From Candidatus Bathyarchaeia archaeon (GTDB lineage Archaea; Thermoproteota; Bathyarchaeia; Bathyarchaeales; Bathycorpusculaceae): a stretch of 64,000 nt of DNA. Shown in pieces: positions 42,342-51,765 of this stretch. A model generated the notes under the pieces. That model was not told the origin of the DNA. It was given only the letters and a program-made list of their open reading frames with translations, and searched no databases. Position 1 is the stretch's first letter. The number at the start of each line of letters is the position of its first letter. The stretch lies in the NCBI GenBank assembly GCA_038880555.1, contig JAVZRN010000003.1, positions 62,001-126,000 of the forward strand. Direction: 5' to 3'. A program made the position numbers and the translations under genes.

Positions 42342-42938
42342 ATGAGCGAGGGTTTTAAAGCTAGCGATGTAATATATGCCGTGATAATACCTTGCATAGT
42401 TGCATTCCTGATAGTTGCATTTCCCTTCTACTTGGGCCCAGCGCTTGACCCGACATTGCGATCAATACTAGTTTATGGGCTTGGCGAGGCAATACTTATA
42501 ATAGGTGTTCCAATGCTTTTCGGCCTTTTGTGGAATCAATGGGCTGGCGGTGCCTCTGGCTTTCTGTTAGGCAGCATTTATGCATTGTATGTTAATGACG
42601 TATTTGCTGCTGCTCAAATGTATACGCCAGATGGTATGGTCGGTGACATCAGCAACCTCGGTTATGTAGTATGTGCCATATTAACGGGCTACATAACTGG
42701 AGCGTTAAATAAGGGTAGTCTCAGCTTCAAACGAATGGTCGCATCAGCACTGGCCGGAGGAATTATTGGTGGACTGTTCCTATTATGGACTCAGCTGATA
42801 TCGCCTTTCGGCATGGTTACTGACATCGGATATAACCTGTTTGTGAACGTTACGCCAAGGATCATATATGGCATTATAATTCCGGTAATTGCAAAGGTGT
42901 TCAGCTGGTACGGTCTAATCTTGAGAAAGATTAGTTAA
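42342..42938 (+). CDS. Integral membrane protein, ECF-S-like outline
   Basis: From ATG 42342, preceded by AAGGAGGAT, it has 198 residues and about six membrane helices rich in Gly/Ala (AEIL-like ends: FGLLWNQWAGGASGFLLGSI, YVVCAILTGYITGALNKGSL). The Gly-rich loops resemble substrate-binding subunits of ECF-type transporters, but no ATPase or T component is nearby. The longer frame from 42312 lacks a ribosome binding site. Function is uncertain. Confidence 0.55.
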   Translation: MSEGFKASDVIYAVIIPCIVAFLIVAFPFYLGPALDPTLRSILVYGLGEAILIIGVPMLFGLLWNQWAGGASGFLLGSIYALYVNDVFAAAQMYTPDGMVGDISNLGYVVCAILTGYITGALNKGSLSFKRMVASALAGGIIGGLFLLWTQLISPFGMVTDIGYNLFVNVTPRIIYGIIIPVIAKVFSWYGLILRKIS

Positions 42939-43176
42939 AACCTTCCCTTTTTTTAATCTTGTAAGCTTAAGGCGTCCTTCCGAGAAAACTGGATTGTGTT
43001 GCTAATCTTTTGCTTTTTACCAGCAGACAAACACGGAAATTAATGGAAGCACTAAAAGTGGTTATGGCGCGCTCGCTTACAAGTAGGTTCTTGTTCATTA
43101 GGTGACAAAACTGATTAACTGGTGAGTGGCTGGTATCGTTTTCAAGGCAGTTCCGTCTTCCAAGCCGCCATAGGAT

Positions 43177-44346
43177 TTAATTGTACGGGGCGACTCTTGG
43201 ATACTTATCCATGTTATTTTCATCGATAACATATGGAGTATCCCATATCCCGTTTAACCTTGTGGCATTTGGATACTTTTCTAAATAATCGCTCCAATAA
43301 TTTCCATTTTTTGAATCATCATACCATGAATTTATCGAATTTATAATGCTTATCGAATATGCGTTATCTATGAAATCGTTACGACTAATAATATTGTTGC
43401 TTGAGCTATCAAAAATTATTCCAACATTGTTTTTCCTTATTTCATTTTCATATATGCCGTTTTTAACCGAATAAAGTAGGTTTATGCCTTGAAAGTTGCT
43501 GACTATGTTGTTTTGAGCGATTGTGTTGTTTGATGAAGAGAACAGGAAAATAGCCAGCCTGTTCTCTGACAAGTTGTTTGCACGGATTATGTTGGAAAAA
43601 GAGTAGCCCAAGTAAATTGTGTAGTTTAAGTGAAAGGTAAATGTATTCCTATATATTAAATTGTTTGTAGAGTTTTTCAACCATATTCCATACATATTAT
43701 TTTTCGAAATGTTGTTTGAAGTTATGTTGTTTTGGGAGGCGAAGGTTAGCCATATACCACAATAATTGTTTATGAATTCGTTACTGGAGATCGCCGCGTA
43801 GGTGGTTGAGTTAAGGTATATTCCATAAACGAATCCTTCTATTTTTAAGTTAACAACAGTCACATTTTTCCTGTAACTTATGTCTATTCCTCGGGATCCT
43901 ATGGTCCCATCACCCTTGAGAACGTAGCCTGCACCGTCTATCACGATGTTATCCTTCAAAACTATTACTGGAAGTGTGACATTACTTGTGAACTTATAAT
44001 AATTCTCCTTCACTTTGGCGATGGGTGCAGTTGTAGGCTCAACTCCACCGTCAGGCCAAATGTATATAACGTTAGATGGAGATTGTGAAGTCTGTTGAGT
44101 TTCGTTTTGGTTCTGCTGAGTTGGTGTAGGTGATTTAGTGTATTGCCATGCGATGCATATAAATAACGTAATTAAGAGTATGCAGGTTATCCATGTAATT
44201 ATGTTAGAACGCCATTTTTTGGCCTTTCTCTCCGCCCGCGCTTTTTCAATTTCTAATCGGTGGGCTTCTAAAGCTCTTTGAAGTTTTATTTGCTTTTCAC
44301 GCATTCTATCTTTTAAACTTCTTCTCTTTTTAGGCATGTTGTCCAC
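43177..44346 (-). CDS. NosD-like membrane-anchored parallel beta-helix protein
   Basis: Of 389 residues the first 48 are highly charged (cytoplasmic; KDRMREKQIKLQRALEAHRL), then comes a membrane helix (49-70), a Thr/Gln/Ser linker, and a repeated NosD/CASH-type beta-helix: VIDGAGYVLKGDGTIGSRGI, NEFINNYCGIWLT, NNISKNNMYGIWLKNSTNNL and NNTIAQNNIVSNFQGINLLY. It closes with NYWSDYLEKYPNATRLNGIW and DTPYVIDENNMDKYP, the usual archaeal NosD-like ending. Likely a surface polysaccharide-binding or -modifying protein. It is the last gene of a four-gene run. Confidence 0.82.
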   Translation of the reverse strand: MDNMPKKRRSLKDRMREKQIKLQRALEAHRLEIEKARAERKAKKWRSNIITWITCILLITLFICIAWQYTKSPTPTQQNQNETQQTSQSPSNVIYIWPDGGVEPTTAPIAKVKENYYKFTSNVTLPVIVLKDNIVIDGAGYVLKGDGTIGSRGIDISYRKNVTVVNLKIEGFVYGIYLNSTTYAAISSNEFINNYCGIWLTFASQNNITSNNISKNNMYGIWLKNSTNNLIYRNTFTFHLNYTIYLGYSFSNIIRANNLSENRLAIFLFSSSNNTIAQNNIVSNFQGINLLYSVKNGIYENEIRKNNVGIIFDSSSNNIISRNDFIDNAYSISIINSINSWYDDSKNGNYWSDYLEKYPNATRLNGIWDTPYVIDENNMDKYPRVAPYN

Positions 44347-44385
44347 ATCATTTAGATCTTAAGTTAGTTTTAAACAATTCGCAAA

Positions 44386-45528
44386 TTACGTAATTGTCTG
44401 ATTCCACAGAAATATTTGTTTGTATTTGCGTAAAACGCCAGCGAATTCCTCGTCATCGTAGATGATGTTTAGGTGGCATTTATATTCATCTATAAGCTTC
44501 ACAACATCGTTCCAGATTTTCCTCCCCAGAGGGTCATGCCATAATCCCCAGACCGTGTCGTTCTCCATTCTGAAGCCAAAAGCAAAGTTTTTTGGAATCA
44601 AGTAGGCTACTTCACTTTTGCATTTTCTATGTTTGCCGGGATAAAGTTTTACATAATTCCAGAACTCCTTAAGGGCTTCAAAATGCTTCTCGTTCATTAT
44701 GTTGTATTCAAAGACGACCATGTAATTTGCTCCGCCGTGATAAGCTAAAATTAAGTCGTTGTAAAGCTCGTCTGCTGATCCCAGGTAAGGGGGGTTTGTA
44801 TAAGTCCATGTGATTATCACTCCCCATTCCTTTTGCTGTGCTTCAGCGGCTCCCCTACAAAGTGCCATTTGAATCTCTCTGGTGTGGTTCCATCCAAACT
44901 CGCAGAGGATTACGTCATAGCCGGATTTGTAATCGAACCAGTATAACGCATAGTCGGCTGTAAATAGCTTAACGCCGGTTTGAAGGTAGGGTTTTACGTG
45001 GACGTTAAGATAAAAAATGTATTTTTCGGCAGCTTCATCCCGATTTTCGGAATGCACAACAAACCTGCTTGATTCATCGTCAAGTTGTCTTCCGCCAGGT
45101 TCATCAAAATAGTAAACTCCAATAAAGTTATTGCCATACTTTTTCATGGCCATCGCTACCCATTCAGTTATATTGTATGAGAATTTTATGGGAGCGGTTA
45201 ATTGGACGATAAAATTGAATCCTTGACTGTGTAGATAGTCGCAAACTTGATCAAGCAGTGTAGAGTTTTGGCATATTTCCATGTCCTTGGACAGCCCTAC
45301 AACTATCAAATTTGTGTAATCTTTGGTTTTATTAACAAGCTCTCTGCAAACATTCATGTCTCCCGTATATAAAAACTCCGCTCCAACGTAAATTTGAGTG
45401 GAAGAATCGTAGGGGGCATAGAAAATTACTAAAACGGACACTATCAGAACTGCTATTATTACTATTAAGCTAGCTCTTCTTTTCCAGCTGGAGGGGTCAA
45501 CTTGTTTAGCTTGCTCCACTATTTTCAC
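44386..45528 (-). CDS. Membrane-anchored glycosidase-like TIM-barrel protein
   Basis: The 380 residues begin with a cytoplasmic N-terminus and an anchor at about 20-42. The outer domain has a TIM-barrel rhythm: NLIVVGLSKDME, FNFIVQLTAPIKF, NNFIGVYYFDEPGGRQLDDE with acidic residues at a strand end, YDVILCEFGWNHTREIQMAL and EWGVIITWTYTNPPYLG. The DEP and CEFGW acidic sites suggest a glycoside hydrolase-like active site, unproven. The start is GTG. It sits between a small membrane protein and a NosD protein in one transcription unit. Confidence 0.6.
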   Translation of the reverse strand: MKIVEQAKQVDPSSWKRRASLIVIIAVLIVSVLVIFYAPYDSSTQIYVGAEFLYTGDMNVCRELVNKTKDYTNLIVVGLSKDMEICQNSTLLDQVCDYLHSQGFNFIVQLTAPIKFSYNITEWVAMAMKKYGNNFIGVYYFDEPGGRQLDDESSRFVVHSENRDEAAEKYIFYLNVHVKPYLQTGVKLFTADYALYWFDYKSGYDVILCEFGWNHTREIQMALCRGAAEAQQKEWGVIITWTYTNPPYLGSADELYNDLILAYHGGANYMVVFEYNIMNEKHFEALKEFWNYVKLYPGKHRKCKSEVAYLIPKNFAFGFRMENDTVWGLWHDPLGRKIWNDVVKLIDEYKCHLNIIYDDEEFAGVLRKYKQIFLWNQTIT

Positions 45529-45549
45529 CTTTGATCGTAAAATGTAATT

Positions 45550-45999
45550 TTAGTCTGGCTTCTTCTTTTCTTTTAAAGATTTGTTTAGAAAAAAGCTTGA
45601 CGTGGCAAGTGTTGATATGTGAAGGATTGCTATAAATATTGTTTCGTTTAATGAATTTATGTAGCCTAGTTTCCATAAGCGTTCGGCTGGAGGGAAATAA
45701 CCCATAAGAGCAGTTATTGTTGAAGCAAGCATAAGCTTGAAGGATAGGCTACCTTTGTGGTTAATCAGTGCAAGCAGGCCTAGGCTTAGAGACAACACGA
45801 AAAGAGTCACAGCAATTGAATGTGTTGAAGCCATATAACGAGCCGCTTCCACCGTTGTGATGGAAAGGTATAGTATGTGCAAATAGTATATGGATGCTGA
45901 GAAGATTGAAAAACCGAGGCCGATAGCTCCTAAGAGGAAAGCTAGCTTTAAGGACAGATCTTTTGGCGGATTAAAGGGTGAGCGATATTCAGATTTCAC
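45550..45999 (-). CDS. Four-helix membrane protein
   Basis: These 149 residues hold four membrane segments (about 18-40, 58-78, 86-104 and 118-138) and a lysine-rich C-terminus (KEKKKPD). The start is GTG with AGGTGAAAAC upstream. It begins four bases after the preceding ECF-S-like gene and ends 21 bases before the barrel gene, so it belongs to the same operon. No family recognised. Confidence 0.55.
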   Translation of the reverse strand: MKSEYRSPFNPPKDLSLKLAFLLGAIGLGFSIFSASIYYLHILYLSITTVEAARYMASTHSIAVTLFVLSLSLGLLALINHKGSLSFKLMLASTITALMGYFPPAERLWKLGYINSLNETIFIAILHISTLATSSFFLNKSLKEKKKPD

Positions 46000-46003
46000 G
46001 TTT

Positions 46004-46759
46004 TCACCTGCTAAACCATTTCATGAACCAGTAGATTAGGGCTGCTATAGTTGAGCTTATAACTGAATGGCCTAAATTAACGATAAGGTTTGTTGCTGCG
46101 TCAACTTTGACATTGAATAATATTGGCATGAGGGCTGTTTCGTATAAAAAGTATCCAGTTGTTATGGTCGCGCAGCCGATGAGCAGTGAAGCGCTTGCCA
46201 ATAGGTGTTTTAGAGGTTTTCTTAAACTAATTAGAATGGAAATAGTGGCTGTTAGCGCAGCAATAATTATCCAAAACCATGCTGGAATGTATAGGCGGTA
46301 CGCATATAAGCCCCCTAACTTCATGATTTCCTCGCCCATGAAAAGGTCTTTTGTATAGCCTATATAAACTTCCCCAACGTATATGGTTGTCCCAGCTAAT
46401 GTGGAGAGAAATATTAACATCAAGGTTGATGCGATGCCTATGAACTGGTGAGAATGTTCCATTTGATTGAATCTGCCGATAAGAAAACCAGCAAAAGCAT
46501 TCACTATCGAGGAGGCTATGACGTAATGGGGGTATCCTAACAAGAGATTCGATAAAGTAAACCCGATCCCGCCGACAATCATCCCTGGAACTGGACCAAG
46601 TAGTAGGGCTGATAACATGAATAATGGCTCGCTAAAGGTAAATAGTCCCAGTGAATTTTGAGTGAAAATAGATAGTCGACACGTGAATGTAAAAGCTATT
46701 ATGAAAACCGCTGTTGCCAAAAGCTTTTCCAGGCGAGTATGATTTCTTGGCTGCGACAT
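46004..46759 (-). CDS. ECF-transporter S-component-like membrane protein
   Basis: This 251-residue protein has about seven helices and the S-component pattern: FTFSEPLFMLSALLLGPVPG, MIVGGIGFTLSNLLLGYPHY, then NAFAGFLIGRFNQMEHSHQF. S components capture vitamins or metals for an ECF ATP-powered module; here the last two helices form an extension. No A or T component lies nearby, so either a shared module is elsewhere or it works alone. It is the first gene of the four-gene run ending at 43177. Confidence 0.65.
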   Translation of the reverse strand: MSQPRNHTRLEKLLATAVFIIAFTFTCRLSIFTQNSLGLFTFSEPLFMLSALLLGPVPGMIVGGIGFTLSNLLLGYPHYVIASSIVNAFAGFLIGRFNQMEHSHQFIGIASTLMLIFLSTLAGTTIYVGEVYIGYTKDLFMGEEIMKLGGLYAYRLYIPAWFWIIIAALTATISILISLRKPLKHLLASASLLIGCATITTGYFLYETALMPILFNVKVDAATNLIVNLGHSVISSTIAALIYWFMKWFSR

Positions 46760-47046
46760 GTTTAGCAGACCCCAGAACTTATGAGCACGTAGTTAAATTA
46801 TTATGCGTTATCTAATATAAGTGATAGGATAATCCTTCATATTTTCTAATCGAAAAATGTTTAAAAATAGTCAAGAAGTTGTTGTTTACGGAGTTTTCCT
46901 ATCGTTAATCTTTTTATTGAGTATTTTGTTCTTATAAACCCTAAGTATTAAAGCAAGATACTCATTATGCGTTTATTACCAGCCATTGTTCGGAGATATA
47001 TATTTTTGTTACGCAAATAAAATAAAATAAAAGGGGTTAGTAGGGG

Positions 47047-49608
47047 CTACTTCTTCTTCTTGATTGTGTAGATGTTGTATACGCTTATGATGATGGCGAT
47101 GATAACGAGCACTAGCAGGACTATAATCAAAGGCTGCATAGTCTGTATAGCTGTCTGTACGGCTGCTTCAGGTGGGGTTCCCTCTACTAGAACTGTTATC
47201 CTGGCGTATGAGGGATAGTAACTCTTGGATCCTGGGAAGGTTAATAGTAGCGTCCAGAGGCCTGGCTTGTCTGGTTTCCATGGAATGCTGAAAGTTCCAG
47301 TACGTCCATCAGTAATCGTTCCGCCGATGGGGACGTAGTTGCCTTCAGGGTCGATGGCCTCGAAGGCCACCCAAACGCCATCAATTTTCGCCCAGGGGTC
47401 CAATGGGAATTGCTTGTATACGTAGCGCATCCAGTAAGTCATATTCTCGTCAGCCACCGCGGGCACGCCCTTCGGGAACCTTAAGGCTATTTCTGGATCT
47501 TTTGTTCCTGGAGAAACATCCAAGACTGAGCCTCTTATTAACAGGCTGGAGCCTAAGGGCACAGCTACTGATGGCGCCTCGACGGTCACCATGGAAGGAC
47601 CTTTGCCTACGGCGTATAGGCGGCTGTCATAGTGGTCTAGGGTTGCCATTATGCTGTCGCCGATGACTGCCCGTCCACCCCAGCGGCTTTGCATGAACAT
47701 GCCGTCGGCACGCCAGATTTCATCTCCCGTTATGGCGTCAACACATATGAATGGTCCGCCGCGGAACTTGGGGTCCATTGGCGAGTGCTCGGCGTAGCCC
47801 ATGTAGACCTTGCCGTCAGTTATGAAGCATATCCACATCCACCAATCTTTGTTCCAAAGGCATTCGTTGTATGGGTCTACGGCTTCATAGGTCCATAGGG
47901 TCTCACCCGTCTTTAGGTCATAGCAGTAGAGTATTCCGGAAACGCCTGTTGAGTATAGTCTGCCATAGGCGAAGAACCATGAGTGTTCAACAGGCCCCCA
48001 TCCATAGGCGTTAAGGTAGTGCTCGGGTTCTGTGCGCCATAAGTATCGTCCATCTTCTGTGCTGAATCCGTAGAATCGCCTCTCCTCCTTGCAGAATAGC
48101 GCTATAACGCCGTTTTTCCATTCGTTGGTTTGTCCGGCGTAGTGTACAATAACACTTCCTTCGGCCCAAGCAGATGGTGGAGTCCATGTCCTCCTAAAGA
48201 GTAGCGTGCCCTCCTCGCCTGGTTTCAGGCTTAGGCCCCAAACGGTGACTAGCGAATAGTTCCAGCTGATTCCTATTACTCTGTCCTCATATGCCGCGTA
48301 AGGCGTTAGACCGAAAACCCAAGCGCCAGGTGTTCCTAAATTGGTTGGTATGGAGACATTCCACATGAAGCCTTCCGTTCCATTAACAGTGATCTCGTAT
48401 GGTCTCCACATTTGGCTGCCAGCGCCGTACTTGGCGCCCTTAAGCCATTCTATATGGGTGTTGTTCCATAGGGCCATCCACCCATTCGTAGTATCTACAA
48501 TAACCTTCATTATTTCCCCGTTGGGCCCATAATACATGTAACCGCCTGAAGGCACATTTTCAATTGTGAACTCCCATCTTCCGGTGGAGGCTCTGTAAAA
48601 CTTCCATGTGCCTCCGCCTGCATCTTCTATCAGGTATGGGATGGCGCCGTGCTGGTTGGGTGAATCGTATTCGTAGATCTGGCCGAAGCTTACTCGAATG
48701 TCATCCCTCTCCCATATCACCTCGCCGGTATGAAGGTCTACGGCTACAACGCCTGGGGGTGTTGAATAGGCGCCTGGATAAATTTCAGTATCGTATGACA
48801 GTGCGCTCCAATACTTGTTGTAGTAGAGTACTCCACTTATGATGATGGGGTTCAGCCATTCGCCTTCATAAGCGTCTCCAGTCTTGTAGCCGTGCTCACC
48901 GTATTCTCCTCCGCCAACTCCACCTCCTCCCCCGACCAGTGCACCTATATCGCCTCTTAACGTTTTAGCCCAGAGGATGTGGGGACTTTCAGGCGCATAA
49001 TCATTGTTAGGAGCGAAAACGTTCCTGTATGGGCCGGTTCCGTAGAGCCAGTTGCCTCCTATAACGTTCCATTCACGAAGCTGAGAGTCCACTGGGCGGA
49101 CCCAATATTCGCTGGGAAGAGGATGACCTGGATAGATGGGCACCGGCTCCTCTTGTACAATTAAATCAAGGACGTCGCTGTAACTCTCCTCAAAAATGGT
49201 TCCCATCGGAAAGAACTTTAAGCCCTCCCATACAAAAAGGTTTATTGTAATATTTTGCTCTGGGAAGTGAGTCTTCACCTTATACACGCCTACTTGATCT
49301 GGCACGAAGACTACACCTGTCCCGCCTGTTGAGTCCGTCGTAGTTTCTATGATTTTTGTGGTTCCATTGGGCATCTGGATGATTACTTCAACATGCCAGC
49401 CGTATCCATGGGCATGTTCCAGTAATATACCCGTGTGAAACAGCACTTCTTGGTTAACACCTACAGGATTAGGAATCGCATTGATGAAGGGAAACGTCTT
49501 CACCCGCATAGGCTCCTGAGCTAAAGCCGCCGGCATGATAAGGGCTGAAACTGCTAGAACTGCCAACAAGGAAGCCATCACGATCAAAAGCTTAACGTTC
49601 TTTTGCAT
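47047..49608 (-). CDS. Anchored PQQ-like beta-propeller surface protein A
   Basis: From ATG 49608 (residue 46 of the open frame, with GAAAGGA upstream) it starts with a signal peptide (KLLIVMASLLAVLAVSALIM). An Ig/PEGA-like region (PFINAIPNPVGVNQEVLFHT) follows, then a propeller with PQQ-type blades: DLHTGEVIWERDDIRV, STEDGRYLWRTEPEHY, DLKTGETLWTYEAVDPYNE and DAITGDEIWRADGMF. A second beta-sandwich with GPSMVTVEAPSVAVPLGSSL and a C-terminal anchor ending in TIKKKK complete it. It is paralogous to the two proteins at 51766 and 54613. Likely role: surface protein, possibly polymer-binding; enzymatic activity unproven. Confidence 0.85.
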   Translation of the reverse strand: MQKNVKLLIVMASLLAVLAVSALIMPAALAQEPMRVKTFPFINAIPNPVGVNQEVLFHTGILLEHAHGYGWHVEVIIQMPNGTTKIIETTTDSTGGTGVVFVPDQVGVYKVKTHFPEQNITINLFVWEGLKFFPMGTIFEESYSDVLDLIVQEEPVPIYPGHPLPSEYWVRPVDSQLREWNVIGGNWLYGTGPYRNVFAPNNDYAPESPHILWAKTLRGDIGALVGGGGGVGGGEYGEHGYKTGDAYEGEWLNPIIISGVLYYNKYWSALSYDTEIYPGAYSTPPGVVAVDLHTGEVIWERDDIRVSFGQIYEYDSPNQHGAIPYLIEDAGGGTWKFYRASTGRWEFTIENVPSGGYMYYGPNGEIMKVIVDTTNGWMALWNNTHIEWLKGAKYGAGSQMWRPYEITVNGTEGFMWNVSIPTNLGTPGAWVFGLTPYAAYEDRVIGISWNYSLVTVWGLSLKPGEEGTLLFRRTWTPPSAWAEGSVIVHYAGQTNEWKNGVIALFCKEERRFYGFSTEDGRYLWRTEPEHYLNAYGWGPVEHSWFFAYGRLYSTGVSGILYCYDLKTGETLWTYEAVDPYNECLWNKDWWMWICFITDGKVYMGYAEHSPMDPKFRGGPFICVDAITGDEIWRADGMFMQSRWGGRAVIGDSIMATLDHYDSRLYAVGKGPSMVTVEAPSVAVPLGSSLLIRGSVLDVSPGTKDPEIALRFPKGVPAVADENMTYWMRYVYKQFPLDPWAKIDGVWVAFEAIDPEGNYVPIGGTITDGRTGTFSIPWKPDKPGLWTLLLTFPGSKSYYPSYARITVLVEGTPPEAAVQTAIQTMQPLIIVLLVLVIIAIIISVYNIYTIKKKK

Positions 49609-49938
49609 TTTCCTTTCACATCTCCTTTTAAGCACACTCAACATTAAACCCAGCTTTGGATATATAACATTTGCGCGCGCGTTAGCAACGTAAATCTTGT
49701 AATAGGCTATAAAGATGCCACCATAAAAGGGGTTATCCGCCACAAAGCGTTTCTAAAATGCTGCTACCGGAGTAGCCATTTTCGCGAAGACCCCCTTGTC
49801 AAGGCTCTTGCCTTTATATAAGCTTCCTTAGACGAATATCTTATCCCATAATTAAAATGTTACTGTTAGAATTATTTTAATTTTAAACGCTAGCAAAACT
49901 TAAACTTTGCAAAAACCAATATTTTTATTAGGGTAAGA
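49609..49938. other. Divergent intergenic region upstream of propeller A and the transglutaminase-like gene
   Basis: It contains AT-rich promoter-like sequence near 49915-49930 (AATATTTTTATTA) close to the plus-strand start. No RNA, repeat or extra gene recognised. Confidence 0.4.
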
Positions 49939-51666
49939 ATGAAGCAATATAGGGCTTTACAGTTTATAGCGGTATTCATGCTTTTTACTGTATCGCTCTC
50001 ATGGCTTTTTTTGGTTTATACAAGTTATTCGTCAAAATTGGGCGACGTTAAAGGTATCTTTGAACGTGTATACACTTTCTACATTCAAGTTGGAATTTTC
50101 CAGATTGCCCACAAACTCTATGTTTCAGTGCCGCCGTCACTCTACTATTTCTACCATGGAGAAAGCCATTCAATATTTAATATCAATGATTATGGCAAGT
50201 TTGTTACACCTGAGACTGTTAGACCCATAGCTGAATGTATCCGAGAGGTTGTCGGTGGCAACAATGAAAGCTTTGTCAACGCCGTCTTAACATTAATTCA
50301 ACAAATGACATACACGGTAAGTGACATAAAATACCCCGTGGAAACCATCGTTGATGGTTTTGGGGACTGCGATGTTTTTTCGCTTCTCGCCGCCTCAATA
50401 ATAAAGGCTGGGGGTTTGGACGTAGTCCTATTTTACTATAAGGATTTAAACCCCCCACATATGAATTTAGGAGTCCATTTAAATTCTAACCCATCCCACA
50501 CATGGTGGACGAAGCCCACATACTTTGAGTACCTTGGAAAAAGGTATTGGGTGGCTGAATGCACCCCTCAAAAGCGGTGGAAGGTTGGTGAACAGCTTGA
50601 AATTGTGGCAAATATTGAACCATTAATAATCCCGCTGAAATATGAGGGAAAATCACCTGCAATGGTTTCGGCAAGCCTAGATAAACCTTTGAAGAATTCC
50701 TCAATATCGGCAAGCGTGTTTATTAAGCGTTTAAATAATAAAAGTTTCTTCACTATTTCCGGTTCCATTTCACCAGGTTTGGCTAGACAGCCCGTGAAAA
50801 TTTATATTAGCAAAGATGAGAAATCTTGGCGTTTTTTAGGAGAGACGTTCACGGATGATTTCGGAAACTATTCCTTCAATTTGGCCGCTAATCTAATAGG
50901 ATTGAACTATTTTAAAACGAGTTGGAGTGGGTCCTTAGGCTATGCCGGTTCAGACAGCACTACAATCACACTTTTAGTTGGGGGAAAAAGAAGTAACCCC
51001 GCTCCACCTGAATATCTGGACATCCCTGAAAATCCAATTTTACGCGCTTATTTAGCCACGATTTATAAGCTTTTTCAGCGTTTAAATCGAAGTGTTGAAA
51101 CGCGCTTCTTTAAACTGCTGGATTCGGAGTCTCTATCAATGATTAGCGGAGAATTCGCAGTTTTAAAGAAGGGGGACTTAAATTACACGTTCGGCTTTAT
51201 TTTGTCCGGCGCAAACGCTAACTATAGTATAAACGTGCAAGGCATGGATGGCGAAGATGTTTTCCAAATTGTAAGACAGACGGTTGAGACTGAAATTGTG
51301 CTGGTAAAGGTGCCAGTAAATCTTAAAGAAAACAGTTGGTACGAGATTGAGGTGAACGTCTCCGATGAATATCTTACGGCAAGGCTTTATGAAGGTGATA
51401 GGTTTTTGAAAGGGATTGGGGTTAAATGGCAAAATTCAAGTATCACTAAATTTGGAGCGTTTATGAAGTGTAATAATTCGGCGTTAGCCCTTAAAAACTT
51501 GAAGGCTGAAACCACGAACGACAAGATCCAAGCGTCAGGAAATATTGACCTTTCACGAGGCACTAATTTATGGTTGCTTTATATTCTTGTTTTATTTGTC
51601 TTGGTAATTATTCCCTTAACATTAATTTTAAAGTCGAAGAGAACGCTATGGTTTAGCAAATTATAG
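49939..51666 (+). CDS. Membrane-anchored transglutaminase-like protein
   Basis: The 575 residues start with a signal/anchor (9-28). A transglutaminase-like core at about 110-230 has IVDGFGDCDVFSLLAASIIK (catalytic Cys), HMNLGVHLNSNPSHTWWTKP (His) and RYWVAECTPQ (acidic). Two beta-sandwich domains and a C-terminal helix ending in KSKRTLWFSKL follow. Such archaeal proteins are probably extracellular proteases or peptidoglycan-like cross-linkers rather than true transglutaminases. Divergent from propeller A. Confidence 0.8.
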   Translation: MKQYRALQFIAVFMLFTVSLSWLFLVYTSYSSKLGDVKGIFERVYTFYIQVGIFQIAHKLYVSVPPSLYYFYHGESHSIFNINDYGKFVTPETVRPIAECIREVVGGNNESFVNAVLTLIQQMTYTVSDIKYPVETIVDGFGDCDVFSLLAASIIKAGGLDVVLFYYKDLNPPHMNLGVHLNSNPSHTWWTKPTYFEYLGKRYWVAECTPQKRWKVGEQLEIVANIEPLIIPLKYEGKSPAMVSASLDKPLKNSSISASVFIKRLNNKSFFTISGSISPGLARQPVKIYISKDEKSWRFLGETFTDDFGNYSFNLAANLIGLNYFKTSWSGSLGYAGSDSTTITLLVGGKRSNPAPPEYLDIPENPILRAYLATIYKLFQRLNRSVETRFFKLLDSESLSMISGEFAVLKKGDLNYTFGFILSGANANYSINVQGMDGEDVFQIVRQTVETEIVLVKVPVNLKENSWYEIEVNVSDEYLTARLYEGDRFLKGIGVKWQNSSITKFGAFMKCNNSALALKNLKAETTNDKIQASGNIDLSRGTNLWLLYILVLFVLVIIPLTLILKSKRTLWFSKL

Positions 51667-51765
51667 CTCTCTGGCATTTTCTCATGAGAATATCCCGCGT
51701 TGTAGATGGAAGTCGTTAGAAGATTTACAATTTGCTTTAAAAATAAAAAAAGAGGTAAGTGAATT

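Noticed and set aside
49609..49743. N-terminal extension of propeller A
   Set aside because: The extension precedes a good signal peptide and a ribosome binding site at ATG 49608; nothing conserved is seen in it.
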